A program made the position numbers and the translations under genes. A stretch of DNA of 64,000 bases from assembly GCA_017516485.1 (NCBI GenBank), contig JAFXCH010000015.1, positions 1-64,000 on the forward strand, written 5' to 3'. Source of the DNA: Clostridia bacterium (lineage in GTDB: Bacteria > Bacillota > Clostridia > Oscillospirales > Acutalibacteraceae). This document shows, piece after piece, positions 42,116-51,193 of the stretch (position 1 is the stretch's first letter; each line of letters opens with the position of its first letter). The notes beneath the pieces are model-generated. The model saw only the letters and a list, made by a program, of their open reading frames with translations. It made no database searches and was not told where the DNA came from.

Positions 42116-44617
42116 ATGAATTATTCATTAACTACGGCACAAGCAAAGGAGCTTATTGCCGGCAAACTTTCACACTTTTTCGGCGTAACACCCGAGGAAG
42201 CAACATACGAACATTATTACAAGGCTGTTGCAATGGTTATCCGCGATATGCTTACCAAGGGCAGAGCGGAATTTGCACATGAGGCAAGGAAAACCGATTC
42301 TAAGAGCGTTTACTACCTTTCAATGGAATTCCTTATGGGTCGCTCTCTTAAGAACAACCTCTTTAACCTCAACCTAACCGATACTATAGACAAGGCACTT
42401 TCTTCATTCGGCATCAAGCTTGACAAGCTTTACGACTATGAGCCTGATGCAGGTCTCGGTAACGGCGGTCTCGGCAGACTTGCTGCCTGCTACCTTGACG
42501 GCCTTGCAACTCAGGGCTATAACGGTATGGGCTACTCCATCCTTTATGAATTCGGTATTTTCAAGCAGAAAATTATTGACGGCTGGCAGACAGAGATGCC
42601 CGATTTCTGGCTTCCCGGCGGTGAAGCATGGCTTGTAGAACGTCCGCAAAGCGCACAGGAAATCCGTTTTGAGGGTTGGGTAGAAGATTTTTGGGATACT
42701 CACTACCATCATGTTGAGCTTAAAGACTATACACCCATCAAAGCTGTACCCTATGACCTTTTTGTACCGGGTAAGGACGGTAAGGCTGTAAGCGTACTTC
42801 GTCTGTGGTCTGCAAAGGCACCCGGCCTTGATATGGAAAACTTCAATCAAGGTAACTACCTCAAGGCAGTTGAGCAGAATGCTATGGCTGAGGTTATCAG
42901 TAAAGTGCTCTACCCCTCCGACAACCATCCCGAAGGCAAGAGCCTTCGTCTCAAGCAGCAGTACTTCCTTGTATCTGCTTCAATTCAGGATATTGTTGCA
43001 CGTCACCTTCGCACATACGGCTCAATCGAAAACTTTGCAGAAAAGAACGCAATTCATATCAACGATACTCATCCCACACTCGCAATTCCCGAGCTTATGA
43101 GAATTTTCCTCGACGAATGCGGCTACGGTTGGGACGATGCATGGAGAATTGTAAGCAACACTGTTGCATACACCAACCATACTGTTATGAAAGAAGCTCT
43201 TGAGTGCTGGAGTGAAGACCTCTTCCGCCGCCTGCTTCCCAGAATTTATCAGATTACTAAGGAAATTGATAACCGCTACAGAGGCTACGCATGGTCAATC
43301 ACACAGGATGCAGACTATGTTGAGCGTACAGCAGTTATTTCAAACGGCACTGTCCGTATGGCTAACCTCTGCGTTGTTGCAGGCCACTGCGTAAACGGTG
43401 TTTCCGCACTTCACAGCCAGATTCTTAAGGACAGCGTATTCAACGACTACTACCGTCACACACCCGAAAAGTTCACAAACGTTACAAACGGTATTGCTCA
43501 CCGTCGCTGGCTCAACCAGTCCAACCCTGAGCTTGCAAGCTACCTCACCTCTCTTATCGGTGACGGATTCACATACAACGCAGACGAGCTTATCAACCTG
43601 CGCGAATACAAGGATGATAAGGCCGTACTCGCAAAGCTCGAAAGCATTAAGCTTGCAAACAAAGAGCGTTTTGCAAAGCTTATCTTCAAGAAACAGGGTG
43701 TAAAAATTGACCCGAATTCAATTTTCGACGTTCAGGTCAAACGACTTCACGAGTATAAGCGTCAGCACCTCAATGCACTTCAAATAGTTTCCAAATACCT
43801 TGCAATCAAAGAGAATCCCGACGGTGATTTCACACCTCACACATACATCTTTGCCGCAAAAGCCGCACCCGGATACGTAGTTGCAAAGCGAATCATCAAC
43901 TTTATCTGCGAACTCGGCAAGCTCATTGATGCTGACCCTGATGTAAGAGGCAGACTCAAGGTTGTGTTTGTAGAAGACTACAACGTAACAATGGCTGAAG
44001 CACTTATGCCTGCTGCAGATATCAGCGAACAGATTTCTCTTGCAGGTACAGAGGCAAGCGGTACAGGTAATATGAAACTCATGCTCAACGGTGCTGTCAC
44101 ACTCGGTACAATGGACGGTGCAAACATCGAAATCCACGACGCTGTAGGCGAAGATAACATCATCATCTTCGGTATGAGAACACCTGAGGTCAACGAGCTT
44201 AAATCTCACTACAATCCCCACACCTACTACGAAAACAACGCTGAAATACACAAGGTTGTTGACTTCATCAATAAGGGTATCAACGGCAAAATGTTCCCGG
44301 ATGTCAGCGCATCAATCATATACCACGATCCGTATATGGTGCTTGCCGACTTTGCTGACTACCGTCAGGCACAGATCAAAGCTGAAGAGCTTTGGAAAGA
44401 CCGTGAAACATGGAACAGAATGTCGCTTATGAATATTTCCGGTGCAGGCAGATTTGCTGCTGACAGAGCAATCAACGAATATGCCGCAAACATCTGGAAT
44501 ACTCAGCCTGCAGTAAAGCCCGCAGCTAAACCAGAAAAGAAGCCGGCTAAGAAAACAGCAACAAAAGCAGCTGAAAAGAAGACAACTAAAAAAGCTCCCG
44601 CTAAAAAAAGTAAATAA
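42116..44617 (+). CDS. glgP: Glycogen/starch phosphorylase with a Lys/Ala-rich C-terminal tail
   Basis: Start at 42116, after TTGGAGG; the in-frame ATG at 42059 is inside the promoter. 833 residues. The enzyme releases glucose 1-phosphate from alpha-1,4-glucan. Family blocks are EPDAGLGNGGLGRLAACYLD, IHINDTHPTLAIPELMRI and the PLP-binding EASGTGNMKLMLNGAVT with Lys654. After the normal end (about 796) there is a tail of about 37 residues composed almost only of Pro, Ala, Lys, Thr and Glu (KPAAKPEKKPAKKTATKAAE), like histone H1 or nucleoid proteins. The tail is not part of the known fold. Confidence 0.95.
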   Translation: MNYSLTTAQAKELIAGKLSHFFGVTPEEATYEHYYKAVAMVIRDMLTKGRAEFAHEARKTDSKSVYYLSMEFLMGRSLKNNLFNLNLTDTIDKALSSFGIKLDKLYDYEPDAGLGNGGLGRLAACYLDGLATQGYNGMGYSILYEFGIFKQKIIDGWQTEMPDFWLPGGEAWLVERPQSAQEIRFEGWVEDFWDTHYHHVELKDYTPIKAVPYDLFVPGKDGKAVSVLRLWSAKAPGLDMENFNQGNYLKAVEQNAMAEVISKVLYPSDNHPEGKSLRLKQQYFLVSASIQDIVARHLRTYGSIENFAEKNAIHINDTHPTLAIPELMRIFLDECGYGWDDAWRIVSNTVAYTNHTVMKEALECWSEDLFRRLLPRIYQITKEIDNRYRGYAWSITQDADYVERTAVISNGTVRMANLCVVAGHCVNGVSALHSQILKDSVFNDYYRHTPEKFTNVTNGIAHRRWLNQSNPELASYLTSLIGDGFTYNADELINLREYKDDKAVLAKLESIKLANKERFAKLIFKKQGVKIDPNSIFDVQVKRLHEYKRQHLNALQIVSKYLAIKENPDGDFTPHTYIFAAKAAPGYVVAKRIINFICELGKLIDADPDVRGRLKVVFVEDYNVTMAEALMPAADISEQISLAGTEASGTGNMKLMLNGAVTLGTMDGANIEIHDAVGEDNIIIFGMRTPEVNELKSHYNPHTYYENNAEIHKVVDFINKGINGKMFPDVSASIIYHDPYMVLADFADYRQAQIKAEELWKDRETWNRMSLMNISGAGRFAADRAINEYAANIWNTQPAVKPAAKPEKKPAKKTATKAAEKKTTKKAPAKKSK

Positions 44618-44621
44618 AATC

Positions 44622-44650
44622 TTGACAAAGAGATATTATAAGACTAAAAT
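44622..44650 (+). promoter_or_regulatory. Promoter of the mgtE leader transcript
   Basis: TTGACA (44622-44627), 17-base spacer, TAAAAT (44645-44650). Transcription would start near 44657. Confidence 0.8.
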
Positions 44651-44656
44651 TGAATA

Positions 44657-44880
44657 AATGAAGTTTTATCGCTTCAAATTCTCTATCAAAGGAGGCAAAC
44701 TGTTTTGGACAGTAAGGACAGCATACCTTTATGTTGCTCGGCTTTTAAAACAAAACAGCATCCGTTCTGTGCTCTCAGCTCAGCGTGCATTGGCCTCCTC
44801 ACCCATATCGGGTAACAGAGAGCCGATTTAGTTTGCATTGCCCTTTCTGCATGGAACGATATGCAGAAAGGGTATTTTTT
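44657..44880 (+). ncRNA. Long structured 5' leader of mgtE, candidate Mg2+-responsive element
   Basis: About 224 transcribed bases without a convincing ORF. GGAGGC near 44690 can pair with GCCTCC near 44792 to close a domain of about 100 bases that contains two similar segments, GACAGCATACC and AACAGCATCCG. The leader ends in a strong intrinsic terminator touching the mgtE start codon. This layout (promoter, domain, terminator, gene) is that of a riboswitch or other attenuator. I do not recognise the conserved M-box (ykoK) sequence, so the class is undetermined. Confidence 0.55.
44841..44880 (+). terminator. Intrinsic terminator at the end of the mgtE leader
   Basis: Perfect 12-base arms 44841-44852 and 44861-44872 (CCCTTTCTGCAT / ATGCAGAAAGGG), eight-base loop, then TATTTTTT directly before ATG 44881. 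The 3' arm contains AGAAAGGG, the only possible ribosome binding site, so the hairpin can block both transcription and translation of mgtE. Confidence 0.85.
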
Positions 44881-46230
44881 ATGGATGAAAAGATTTTTGA
44901 CGAACTTTTCGAGCTGCTCAATGCGGGAAAGTTCGGTACACTCAAATCAGAGCTTTCTGAAATGAACGAGGTTGATATCGCCGAATTCTTCAGTATGCTT
45001 GAACCCAAACAGCAGCTTCTTGTTTTCCGCATACTGCCAAAAGACCTTTCGGCAGAGGTTTTCGCCTACCTTGAAAGCGAAGACCAGGTAAATATTGTTA
45101 ATTCAATTACCGACCGAGAACTCAGCGAACTTGTTGATGAGCTTTTCCTCGACGATACGGTTGACTTCCTTGAGGAAGTACCTGCAAATGTTGTAACACG
45201 TGTGCTTAAAATTGCGGATAAAGAAACAAGGCAGCTTATCAACCGCTTCCTGCGTTACCCCGAAAACAGCGCCGGCAGCATTATGACCATAGAAATGGTG
45301 CAGCTTCATGACAGCTTAACAGTTGCACAGGCTATAGAAACTATACGCCGCACAGGTATCGACAAAGAAACCATTTACACCTGCTACTGTATCGATAAAG
45401 CACGTCATCTGGTAGGTACAATCAACCTGAGCGAGCTTATTTTTAATGAAGATAACACCTTCCTGAGCGAAATCATGGAAGAAGACGCTTCACTCATCAG
45501 CGTAAACACACTCGATGACCAGGAGTATGTTGCCGACCTTATCCGCAAATATGACCTTCTGAGCGTGCCCGTAACTGATAACGAAGGCAGACTTGTCGGT
45601 ATCGTAACAATCGACGACGCTGTTGACGTTATGGAAGAAGAGGTCACAGAGGACTTCGAAAAGATGGCAGCTATGACTCCGTCAGACGACGAATACCTCA
45701 AAACAGGTGTTTTCAAGCTGGCACGAAACAGAATTCTCTGGCTTCTCATTCTTATGATTTCCGGCACATTTACGGGTATGATTATAGAAGGATACGAAAC
45801 TCTTCTTGCAGGCTTTGTTGCACTGACAGCTTCCATGCCTATGATTATGGGTACGGGCGGTAACGCAGGCAGTCAGGCCTCAACGCTAATCATACGCGGT
45901 CTTGCACTTGGCGAAATCGAAATCAAAGATTACTTCAAAATCGTATTCAAAGAGCTTCGCGTTGCTGCAATATGCGGTTTGGTGCTCGGCCTTGCAAATA
46001 TTATCCGAATGTATTTCTTCAGCGAAGGCGACATTAAAGTATTCCTCGTTGTTTCGCTGGCGATGTTTATTGCAATAGTCGTTGCAAAGCTCATCGGTTG
46101 CTCGCTTCCGATTTTTGCAAAAATAGTCAAAATTGACCCTGCACTTATGGCAGGCCCTATGATTGCAACTCTCGTTGATATTGTTACACTTGTTATCTAC
46201 TTTGCTCTTGCAAAAGCTTTTCTTTTCTGA
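44881..46230 (+). CDS. mgtE: Magnesium transporter MgtE
   Basis: 449 residues starting at ATG 44881; the longer frame from 44785 runs through the leader terminator and is rejected. Domain order is standard: MgtE_N superhelical domain (about 1-125), two CBS domains (about 125-255; AGSIMTIEMVQL and LVGIVTIDDAVDVMEEEV), the plug helix, then five transmembrane helices (about 275-449) with GGNAGSQASTLIIRGLALGE and the pore segment PALMAGPMIATLVDIV. It is a Mg2+ channel gated by cytoplasmic Mg2+ through the N and CBS domains. The leader suggests additional control by RNA attenuation. Confidence 0.96.
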   Translation: MDEKIFDELFELLNAGKFGTLKSELSEMNEVDIAEFFSMLEPKQQLLVFRILPKDLSAEVFAYLESEDQVNIVNSITDRELSELVDELFLDDTVDFLEEVPANVVTRVLKIADKETRQLINRFLRYPENSAGSIMTIEMVQLHDSLTVAQAIETIRRTGIDKETIYTCYCIDKARHLVGTINLSELIFNEDNTFLSEIMEEDASLISVNTLDDQEYVADLIRKYDLLSVPVTDNEGRLVGIVTIDDAVDVMEEEVTEDFEKMAAMTPSDDEYLKTGVFKLARNRILWLLILMISGTFTGMIIEGYETLLAGFVALTASMPMIMGTGGNAGSQASTLIIRGLALGEIEIKDYFKIVFKELRVAAICGLVLGLANIIRMYFFSEGDIKVFLVVSLAMFIAIVVAKLIGCSLPIFAKIVKIDPALMAGPMIATLVDIVTLVIYFALAKAFLF

Positions 46231-46245
46231 ACAAAAGGAGTTTAT

Positions 46246-48111
46246 ATGCATTATATCCCCTACAACCCACGGCTTATTTTTCATAAAAACATTTTCGGTG
46301 CAATCTGTGAAGGCTGCACCGTTTGTTTACGTGTAATTCTTCCGCGTGATATGAAGTGCAGTGCAGTAAGACTCGTCTGTCACCGCGACGGTGAAAGCGA
46401 AAACAGATACGATTTTTCGTGGGACTGTATGGAAGGCAACAGTGAAGAATGGTGGAAAACAGAATTCACTCCGCAGTCGGCAGGTCTTTACTGGTATCAT
46501 TTCGAGTACGATATTCCCTACGGTAAAGGTGAAATAAGAAGAGTTGCAAACAACATAGGTAAATTCTGTAGTGACGGTGAGGACTGGCAACTGACAGTTT
46601 ACCAAAAAAATTTCAAAACACCCGATTCACTTAAGGGCGGTGTTATTTATCAGATTTTTCCCGACAGATTTTACTCAGCCGAAACCGTGCTTCAAGAAAT
46701 ACCGAGTGACCGCATACTGCGTGACGACTGGGGTGCACAACCCGAATGGAGGCCCAACGAAAACGGCAAGGTGCTCAATAACGATTACTTCTGCGGTAAC
46801 CTTAAGGGTATAGAGGAAAAGCTCGACTATATAAGTTCTCTCGGCGTTACCTGCATTTATCTCAACCCGATATTTGAAGCCCATTCTAATCACCGCTACA
46901 ATACGGCAGATTATACAAGAATTGACCCGTTACTCGGCAGTGAAAGCGATTTCATGTCGCTGTGCAAAAAAGCGAAGGAAAAAGGAATCGATATAATTCT
47001 CGACGGTGTTTTCAACCATACGGGTGACGACAGCATATATTTCAACCGAAAAAACAGATATCCGACTCAGGGTGCTTACAATTCACAAAGCTCACCATAT
47101 TATTCATGGTACACTTTCCGCAACTGGAATGACGATTACGAGTGTTGGTGGGATTTTGATACCCTGCCTAATGTAAACGAAAATAGCGAAAGCTACTGCA
47201 ATTTTATTTTCGGTGATAACGGTGTTATCCGCAAATGGCTCAGACTCGGTGCTTCAGGCTGGCGGCTTGACGTTGCGGATGAATTGCCCGACGAATTTCT
47301 TGATAAGCTCAACGCTTGTGTGAAAAGCGAAAAGAATGATGCAATTATCATCGGTGAAGTATGGGAGGATGCGTCAAATAAGCTTGCGTACCACAAGCGA
47401 AGAAGATATCTGCTCGGCGGTCAGCTCGACTCGGTTATGAATTATCCGTTTGCGGATGCGATAATGTACTTTATGCGTACCGGTATTGCAAACGGCTTTA
47501 CGGACAAAATACTGACAATACTTGAAAATTACCCTCCGCAGTGTATACCTGTGCTGATGAATCACATCGGCACACACGATACAATTCGCGCTATAACGGC
47601 AATGGTTGGCGAAAGCTGTGAGGGACGCGACAGACGCTGGCAGGCAAACCGTACACTGACCGAAAGCCAGCTTGAAATCGGCGTACAGATGCTCAAAACT
47701 GCCGCTGCAATTCAGTTCACGTTACCGGGTGTGCCGAGCATATACTACGGCGACGAAGCAGGTATGACGGGATATAAAGACCCGTTTAACCGCGGTTGTT
47801 ATCCCTGGGGCGGCGAAAACCACGAGCTTATCGAGTGGTACAGAGCACTGGGAAAAATACGCAAAGAAAACTCTGCACTCTATGACGGCAGTTTTCATCC
47901 CGTATCTGAAGCGGCGGGCTGTATAGCGTATGTACGAAGCACCTGCGGCAACCGCATTATGCTTATTGCAAACCGCAACGTTCATCCTATCACCTATTAC
48001 CTGCCGGAAGACTGGCACGGTTCAAAATTGTTACTTGGCGGCAACGGTATCGACCACACAAGCGTTGATATCCCTGCATACTCGGCAGTTATTTTGTCCG
48101 ATTCTAATTGA
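46246..48111 (+). CDS. GH13 alpha-amylase family glycosidase (neopullulanase/maltogenic type)
   Basis: 621 residues, no signal peptide. An N-terminal beta-sandwich (1-120) precedes the catalytic barrel, as in neopullulanases and cyclomaltodextrinases. GH13 catalytic residues are Asp342 in GWRLDVADELP (nucleophile), Glu371 in IIGEVWEDASN (acid/base) and Asp445 in NHIGTHDTIRAI. Other conserved regions are GVIYQIFPDRFY, DIILDGVFNHTGDD and LPGVPSIYYGDEAGMTG. It probably hydrolyses cytoplasmic maltodextrins, complementing GlgP. It starts 15 bases after mgtE with an AAAGGAG ribosome binding site, so it may share the mgtE transcript. Confidence 0.92.
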   Translation: MHYIPYNPRLIFHKNIFGAICEGCTVCLRVILPRDMKCSAVRLVCHRDGESENRYDFSWDCMEGNSEEWWKTEFTPQSAGLYWYHFEYDIPYGKGEIRRVANNIGKFCSDGEDWQLTVYQKNFKTPDSLKGGVIYQIFPDRFYSAETVLQEIPSDRILRDDWGAQPEWRPNENGKVLNNDYFCGNLKGIEEKLDYISSLGVTCIYLNPIFEAHSNHRYNTADYTRIDPLLGSESDFMSLCKKAKEKGIDIILDGVFNHTGDDSIYFNRKNRYPTQGAYNSQSSPYYSWYTFRNWNDDYECWWDFDTLPNVNENSESYCNFIFGDNGVIRKWLRLGASGWRLDVADELPDEFLDKLNACVKSEKNDAIIIGEVWEDASNKLAYHKRRRYLLGGQLDSVMNYPFADAIMYFMRTGIANGFTDKILTILENYPPQCIPVLMNHIGTHDTIRAITAMVGESCEGRDRRWQANRTLTESQLEIGVQMLKTAAAIQFTLPGVPSIYYGDEAGMTGYKDPFNRGCYPWGGENHELIEWYRALGKIRKENSALYDGSFHPVSEAAGCIAYVRSTCGNRIMLIANRNVHPITYYLPEDWHGSKLLLGGNGIDHTSVDIPAYSAVILSDSN

Positions 48112-48136
48112 CAAATTAAATAAAATATGAGATAAT
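48108..48136 (+). promoter_or_regulatory. Promoter of the secreted PHP-domain gene
   Basis: TTGACA (48108-48113, overlapping the GH13 stop codon), 17-base spacer, GATAAT (48131-48136). Confidence 0.7.
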
Positions 48137-48164
48137 ATATAAAATTTTTTGGAGGTTATGGCAT

Positions 48165-49538
48165 ATGAAAAATCGTACAAAACTCCTGAGCATATTGCTC
48201 ACAGCAATTATTCTTATGCAGGCAGGCTTTACGGCATTTGCCGCAAGTGAAAACAGCTACACAATCGTTTCCCCTTACGATAAAGTTGTATGGGAAGGTG
48301 ATAACGCATGGGGTGCTTACAAAGGCACACTCCACACTCACACAACCTACAGCGACGCTGACCTTGATCTGCCCACAATGATAAAAGGCTACTACAACCG
48401 CGGCTTCGATTTCGTTGCAAACGCTGACCACGGCGTTACAGGTGTAGAATGGAACAAAGAGCCTGCACGTCCGCTTCTTTATATGTACCAGTACCTTATA
48501 GGCAATAAGGTCGGCCACCTTACAGACGAAGAGTACGAAGGCATCATCAGCGGTACATATCCTCTTGAGAACGGACAGCCCAGAGGTACAGGTATGACTT
48601 GTGTCACAGGTGCTAACGAGCTTGGTTACATAACACTCACAAAGAGCCATGTAAACGGCTACTTCCTCGACCCCAGCGTAGGTAATGCATGGGACGGCGG
48701 TGAAAACGGCTTTGAAGAAGCTGTTGCTTTTGTTGATGAAAACGACGGTCTTTCTCACATCAACCACCCCGGTGACTGGCTCCAGACTAACCAGAATCAC
48801 GATGCAGTAAATGACCCTGCAAACATCAAGTATTTCGGCGATATTCTTCTCAAGTATGATTCTTGCCTCGGTACAGAGGTTTTCAACGAGAGAAACGGCA
48901 CAACAGGCTACGACAGAATCCTTTGGGATAACCTGCTTATGTACTGCCTGCCCTACGGTAAGAATGTTATCGGCTTCAGCAACACCGATGCACACTGGCT
49001 TGAAACCATCGACACATCTTTCATGGTATTTATGATGAAAGAAAACACAATGGCTCAGGTCAAAGAGACAATGCAGAGTGGTGCTTTCTTCTCTGTTACA
49101 AGAATCCTTCGCGACAACGAATTTGAAATCGGTCCCGAAGAAGGCTTTGATGTTACAAATCAGGATATCCCCTATCCGATGTTCTCAAACGTCATTACTG
49201 ACGGTCACACTGTAAGCGTTGATTATTCCGATGCAAAGCAGATTCAGTGGATTGCAGACGGTAAGGTTATCGCTAAGCAGGCTGTAAGCGGCAACGGCAC
49301 ATATACAATTGACCTCGACACAATCGACGGTGCAGAAGATTACACATACATCCGTGCAGAGCTTCTCGGCGACGGCGGTATGTGCCTGACTCAGGCTTTC
49401 GTTATTGATGACGGCAGTGCTCCCCTCACATGGGAAGAAGAAGTTGTCGAGATGACATTCTTCGAAAAATTCATGGCTTGGTTTAAGGACACAAGAATCT
49501 ATGTCCTCTTCCAGGAAATCAAAAGAGCTATAGGCTGA
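48165..49538 (+). CDS. Secreted PHP-domain phosphoesterase-like protein
   Basis: 457 residues. The signal peptide KLLSILLTAIILMQAGFTAF would be cleaved after AFA (residue 27). A PHP metallo-hydrolase domain follows: GTLHTHTTYSDAD (His57 and His59), FDFVANADHGVTG, DGLSHINHPGDW and GFSNTDAHWLE provide the His/Asp ligands of a multinuclear metal site. A beta-sandwich of about 100 residues (from 345) closes the protein. Extracellular PHP proteins hydrolyse phosphoesters, but the substrate is unknown. Strong TTGGAGGT ribosome binding site. A terminator follows. Confidence 0.88.
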   Translation: MKNRTKLLSILLTAIILMQAGFTAFAASENSYTIVSPYDKVVWEGDNAWGAYKGTLHTHTTYSDADLDLPTMIKGYYNRGFDFVANADHGVTGVEWNKEPARPLLYMYQYLIGNKVGHLTDEEYEGIISGTYPLENGQPRGTGMTCVTGANELGYITLTKSHVNGYFLDPSVGNAWDGGENGFEEAVAFVDENDGLSHINHPGDWLQTNQNHDAVNDPANIKYFGDILLKYDSCLGTEVFNERNGTTGYDRILWDNLLMYCLPYGKNVIGFSNTDAHWLETIDTSFMVFMMKENTMAQVKETMQSGAFFSVTRILRDNEFEIGPEEGFDVTNQDIPYPMFSNVITDGHTVSVDYSDAKQIQWIADGKVIAKQAVSGNGTYTIDLDTIDGAEDYTYIRAELLGDGGMCLTQAFVIDDGSAPLTWEEEVVEMTFFEKFMAWFKDTRIYVLFQEIKRAIG

Positions 49539-49549
49539 TAAATAACTTT

Positions 49550-49580
49550 AAACCGCTGTTCAAATGAGCAGCGGTTTTTT
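49550..49580 (+). terminator. Terminator of the PHP gene
   Basis: Perfect 9-base arms 49550-49558 and 49569-49577 (AAACCGCTG / CAGCGGTTT) followed by a T-run. Confidence 0.85.
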
Positions 49581-49582
49581 AC

Positions 49583-49611
49583 TTGCAAGAAATTGAATTC
49601 TGTATTATAAT
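49583..49611 (+). promoter_or_regulatory. Promoter of the methyltransferase pair
   Basis: TTGCAA (49583-49588), 17-base spacer, TATAAT (49606-49611). Confidence 0.65.
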
Positions 49612-49641
49612 AATATAAATATACTTGAAAGGAGAAAGGCT

Positions 49642-50352
49642 ATGGCTGAATTCAAGACAGAGTCGCTTGGCAACAATGTATTTGCCGTACTCAGTGAAAT
49701 ACATACATTCGGTACTGATGCTTTTCTTCTGTACGATTTTGCTGCCGCTAAACGCAAGGAAAAAATATGCGACCTTTGCAGCGGATGCGGAATTATACCT
49801 CTGCTGATGTTAAGAGAAGAAAAACAGCACCCGGTAACTGCAGTTGAAATTCAGCCGGATGCGTGCGAGCTGATACAAAAAGGCATTGAGCTGAGTGGTC
49901 TTCAAGGCAAGCTGAACGTGCTCAACAAAGACCTTAAAAGCCTTAAAGAAGATATTGATGCAGGTGCGTTTGACCTTATTACGGTAAATCCGCCTTACTT
50001 CCCGGTCGGCAGCGGATACGACTGTGAGGATGAGCCGCACAGGATAATCCGCAGTGAGGTTTGCTGTACGCTTGAGGATATCGTTTCCCAGGCGGCTTGG
50101 CTTCTCCGCTCGGGCGGCAGGCTTTGTATGTGTCATCGCCCCGAGAGGCTGACGGATATTATCTGCTCTATGAGGGCAAACAAAATCGAGCCGAAAAGAT
50201 TGAGATTTGTTGCAAAAAACGAAAAGAGTGTACCATGGCTTGTGCTTATTGAAGGTAAGAAAGACGCAAAGCCATCACTTCTGGCAGAGAAGACACTTTA
50301 TATGAACGACGAAAAAGAACTTGAAAGGATATACGGCGGCTACGCCGAGTGA
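49642..50352 (+). CDS. tRNA1(Val) A37 N6-methyltransferase-like protein (YabB family)
   Basis: 236-residue Rossmann-fold SAM-dependent methyltransferase. The SAM motif is KICDLCSGCGIIPLLM, the acidic residue after beta-2 lies in VTAVEIQPDAC, and the N6-adenine catalytic motif is VNPPYFPVGSG. The protein resembles TrmN6/YfiC and Bacillus YabB. The gene next to rsmI reproduces the Bacillus yabB-yabC neighbourhood. The rsmI start is four bases after its stop, implying a shared transcript. Confidence 0.9.
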   Translation: MAEFKTESLGNNVFAVLSEIHTFGTDAFLLYDFAAAKRKEKICDLCSGCGIIPLLMLREEKQHPVTAVEIQPDACELIQKGIELSGLQGKLNVLNKDLKSLKEDIDAGAFDLITVNPPYFPVGSGYDCEDEPHRIIRSEVCCTLEDIVSQAAWLLRSGGRLCMCHRPERLTDIICSMRANKIEPKRLRFVAKNEKSVPWLVLIEGKKDAKPSLLAEKTLYMNDEKELERIYGGYAE

Positions 50353-50356
50353 TAAA

Positions 50357-51190
50357 ATGAGCGGAACACTTTACATTGTCGGCACACCGATAGGCAACCT
50401 CGGCGATTTTTCACCGCGTGCGATTGAAGCACTTGAAAATTGCGATTTCATAGCCGCAGAGGATACGAGAGTTACACTTAAACTGCTGAACCGCTTTGAA
50501 ATCAAAAAGCCAATGGTGAGCTACCACGAGCACAACCGTATGGAACGCGGTGAACACATAGCACAGCGAATTGCTGCAGGTGAAAACTGCTGTCTTGTAA
50601 CCGATGCGGGTATGCCCGCTGTATCTGACCCCGGCGAAGACCTTGTCAGGCTTTGTCACGAAATGAATATACCGGTAGCATCCGTACCCGGTCCTTGTGC
50701 TGTTGTCACTGCACTTGCACTGTCGGGAATGAGTGCAAAGCGATTCTCTTTCGAGGGCTTTTTAAGCGTAAACAAGGTAAGCCGCAGAGAGCATCTGGCA
50801 CAGATAAAAAATGAAAAACGCACAATGTGCTTTTACGAAGCACCTCACAAACTGCCTGCTACTCTCAAGGATATGGCACAGGCACTGGGCGACCGCAAAA
50901 TAGCAATAGTGCGTGAGATAACAAAGATTCACGAGCAGGTAATTCACTCTACCCTTTGCAAAGCCGCTGAGAATTTTGCTGACGGTCAGTTAAAGGGTGA
51001 AATCGTACTTATAATCGAAGGTGCACCGGAAGAAGAGGAAACACCGTCAACAATAGAAGAAGCCGTTGAATTCGCCGCAAAACAGCTTAAAAAAGGTGTT
51101 TCAGCAAGCGAAGCAGCAAAGTTAGCTGCCAAGGCAACAGGCTTCAAAAAAGGCGATATTTACAAAATTCTGATAGACCGAGGAGAATAA
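50357..51190 (+). CDS. rsmI: 16S rRNA (cytidine(1402)-2'-O)-methyltransferase
   Basis: Start at ATG 50357, four bases after the previous stop; an in-frame ATG at 50321 lies within the previous gene. 277 residues of the tetrapyrrole methylase fold. Diagnostic segments are GTLYIVGTPIGNLGDFSPRA, IAAEDTRVTLKLL, LVTDAGMPAVSDPGEDLVR, SVPGPCAVVTALALSG and CFYEAPHKLPATL. It methylates the ribose of C1402 in 16S rRNA, with SAM as donor. It ends three bases before the next gene, whose function is unknown. Confidence 0.95.
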   Translation: MSGTLYIVGTPIGNLGDFSPRAIEALENCDFIAAEDTRVTLKLLNRFEIKKPMVSYHEHNRMERGEHIAQRIAAGENCCLVTDAGMPAVSDPGEDLVRLCHEMNIPVASVPGPCAVVTALALSGMSAKRFSFEGFLSVNKVSRREHLAQIKNEKRTMCFYEAPHKLPATLKDMAQALGDRKIAIVREITKIHEQVIHSTLCKAAENFADGQLKGEIVLIIEGAPEEEETPSTIEEAVEFAAKQLKKGVSASEAAKLAAKATGFKKGDIYKILIDRGE

Positions 51191-51193
51191 AAA

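Noticed and set aside
44785..44880. Upstream start for mgtE giving 481 residues
   Set aside because: The extra 32 codons run through the leader terminator and include no MgtE-like sequence; MDEKIF at 44881 matches the family start.
48156..48995. 279-residue ORF opposite the PHP gene
   Set aside because: Antisense shadow rich in Cys and Val; the plus-strand gene has promoter, ribosome binding site and signal peptide.
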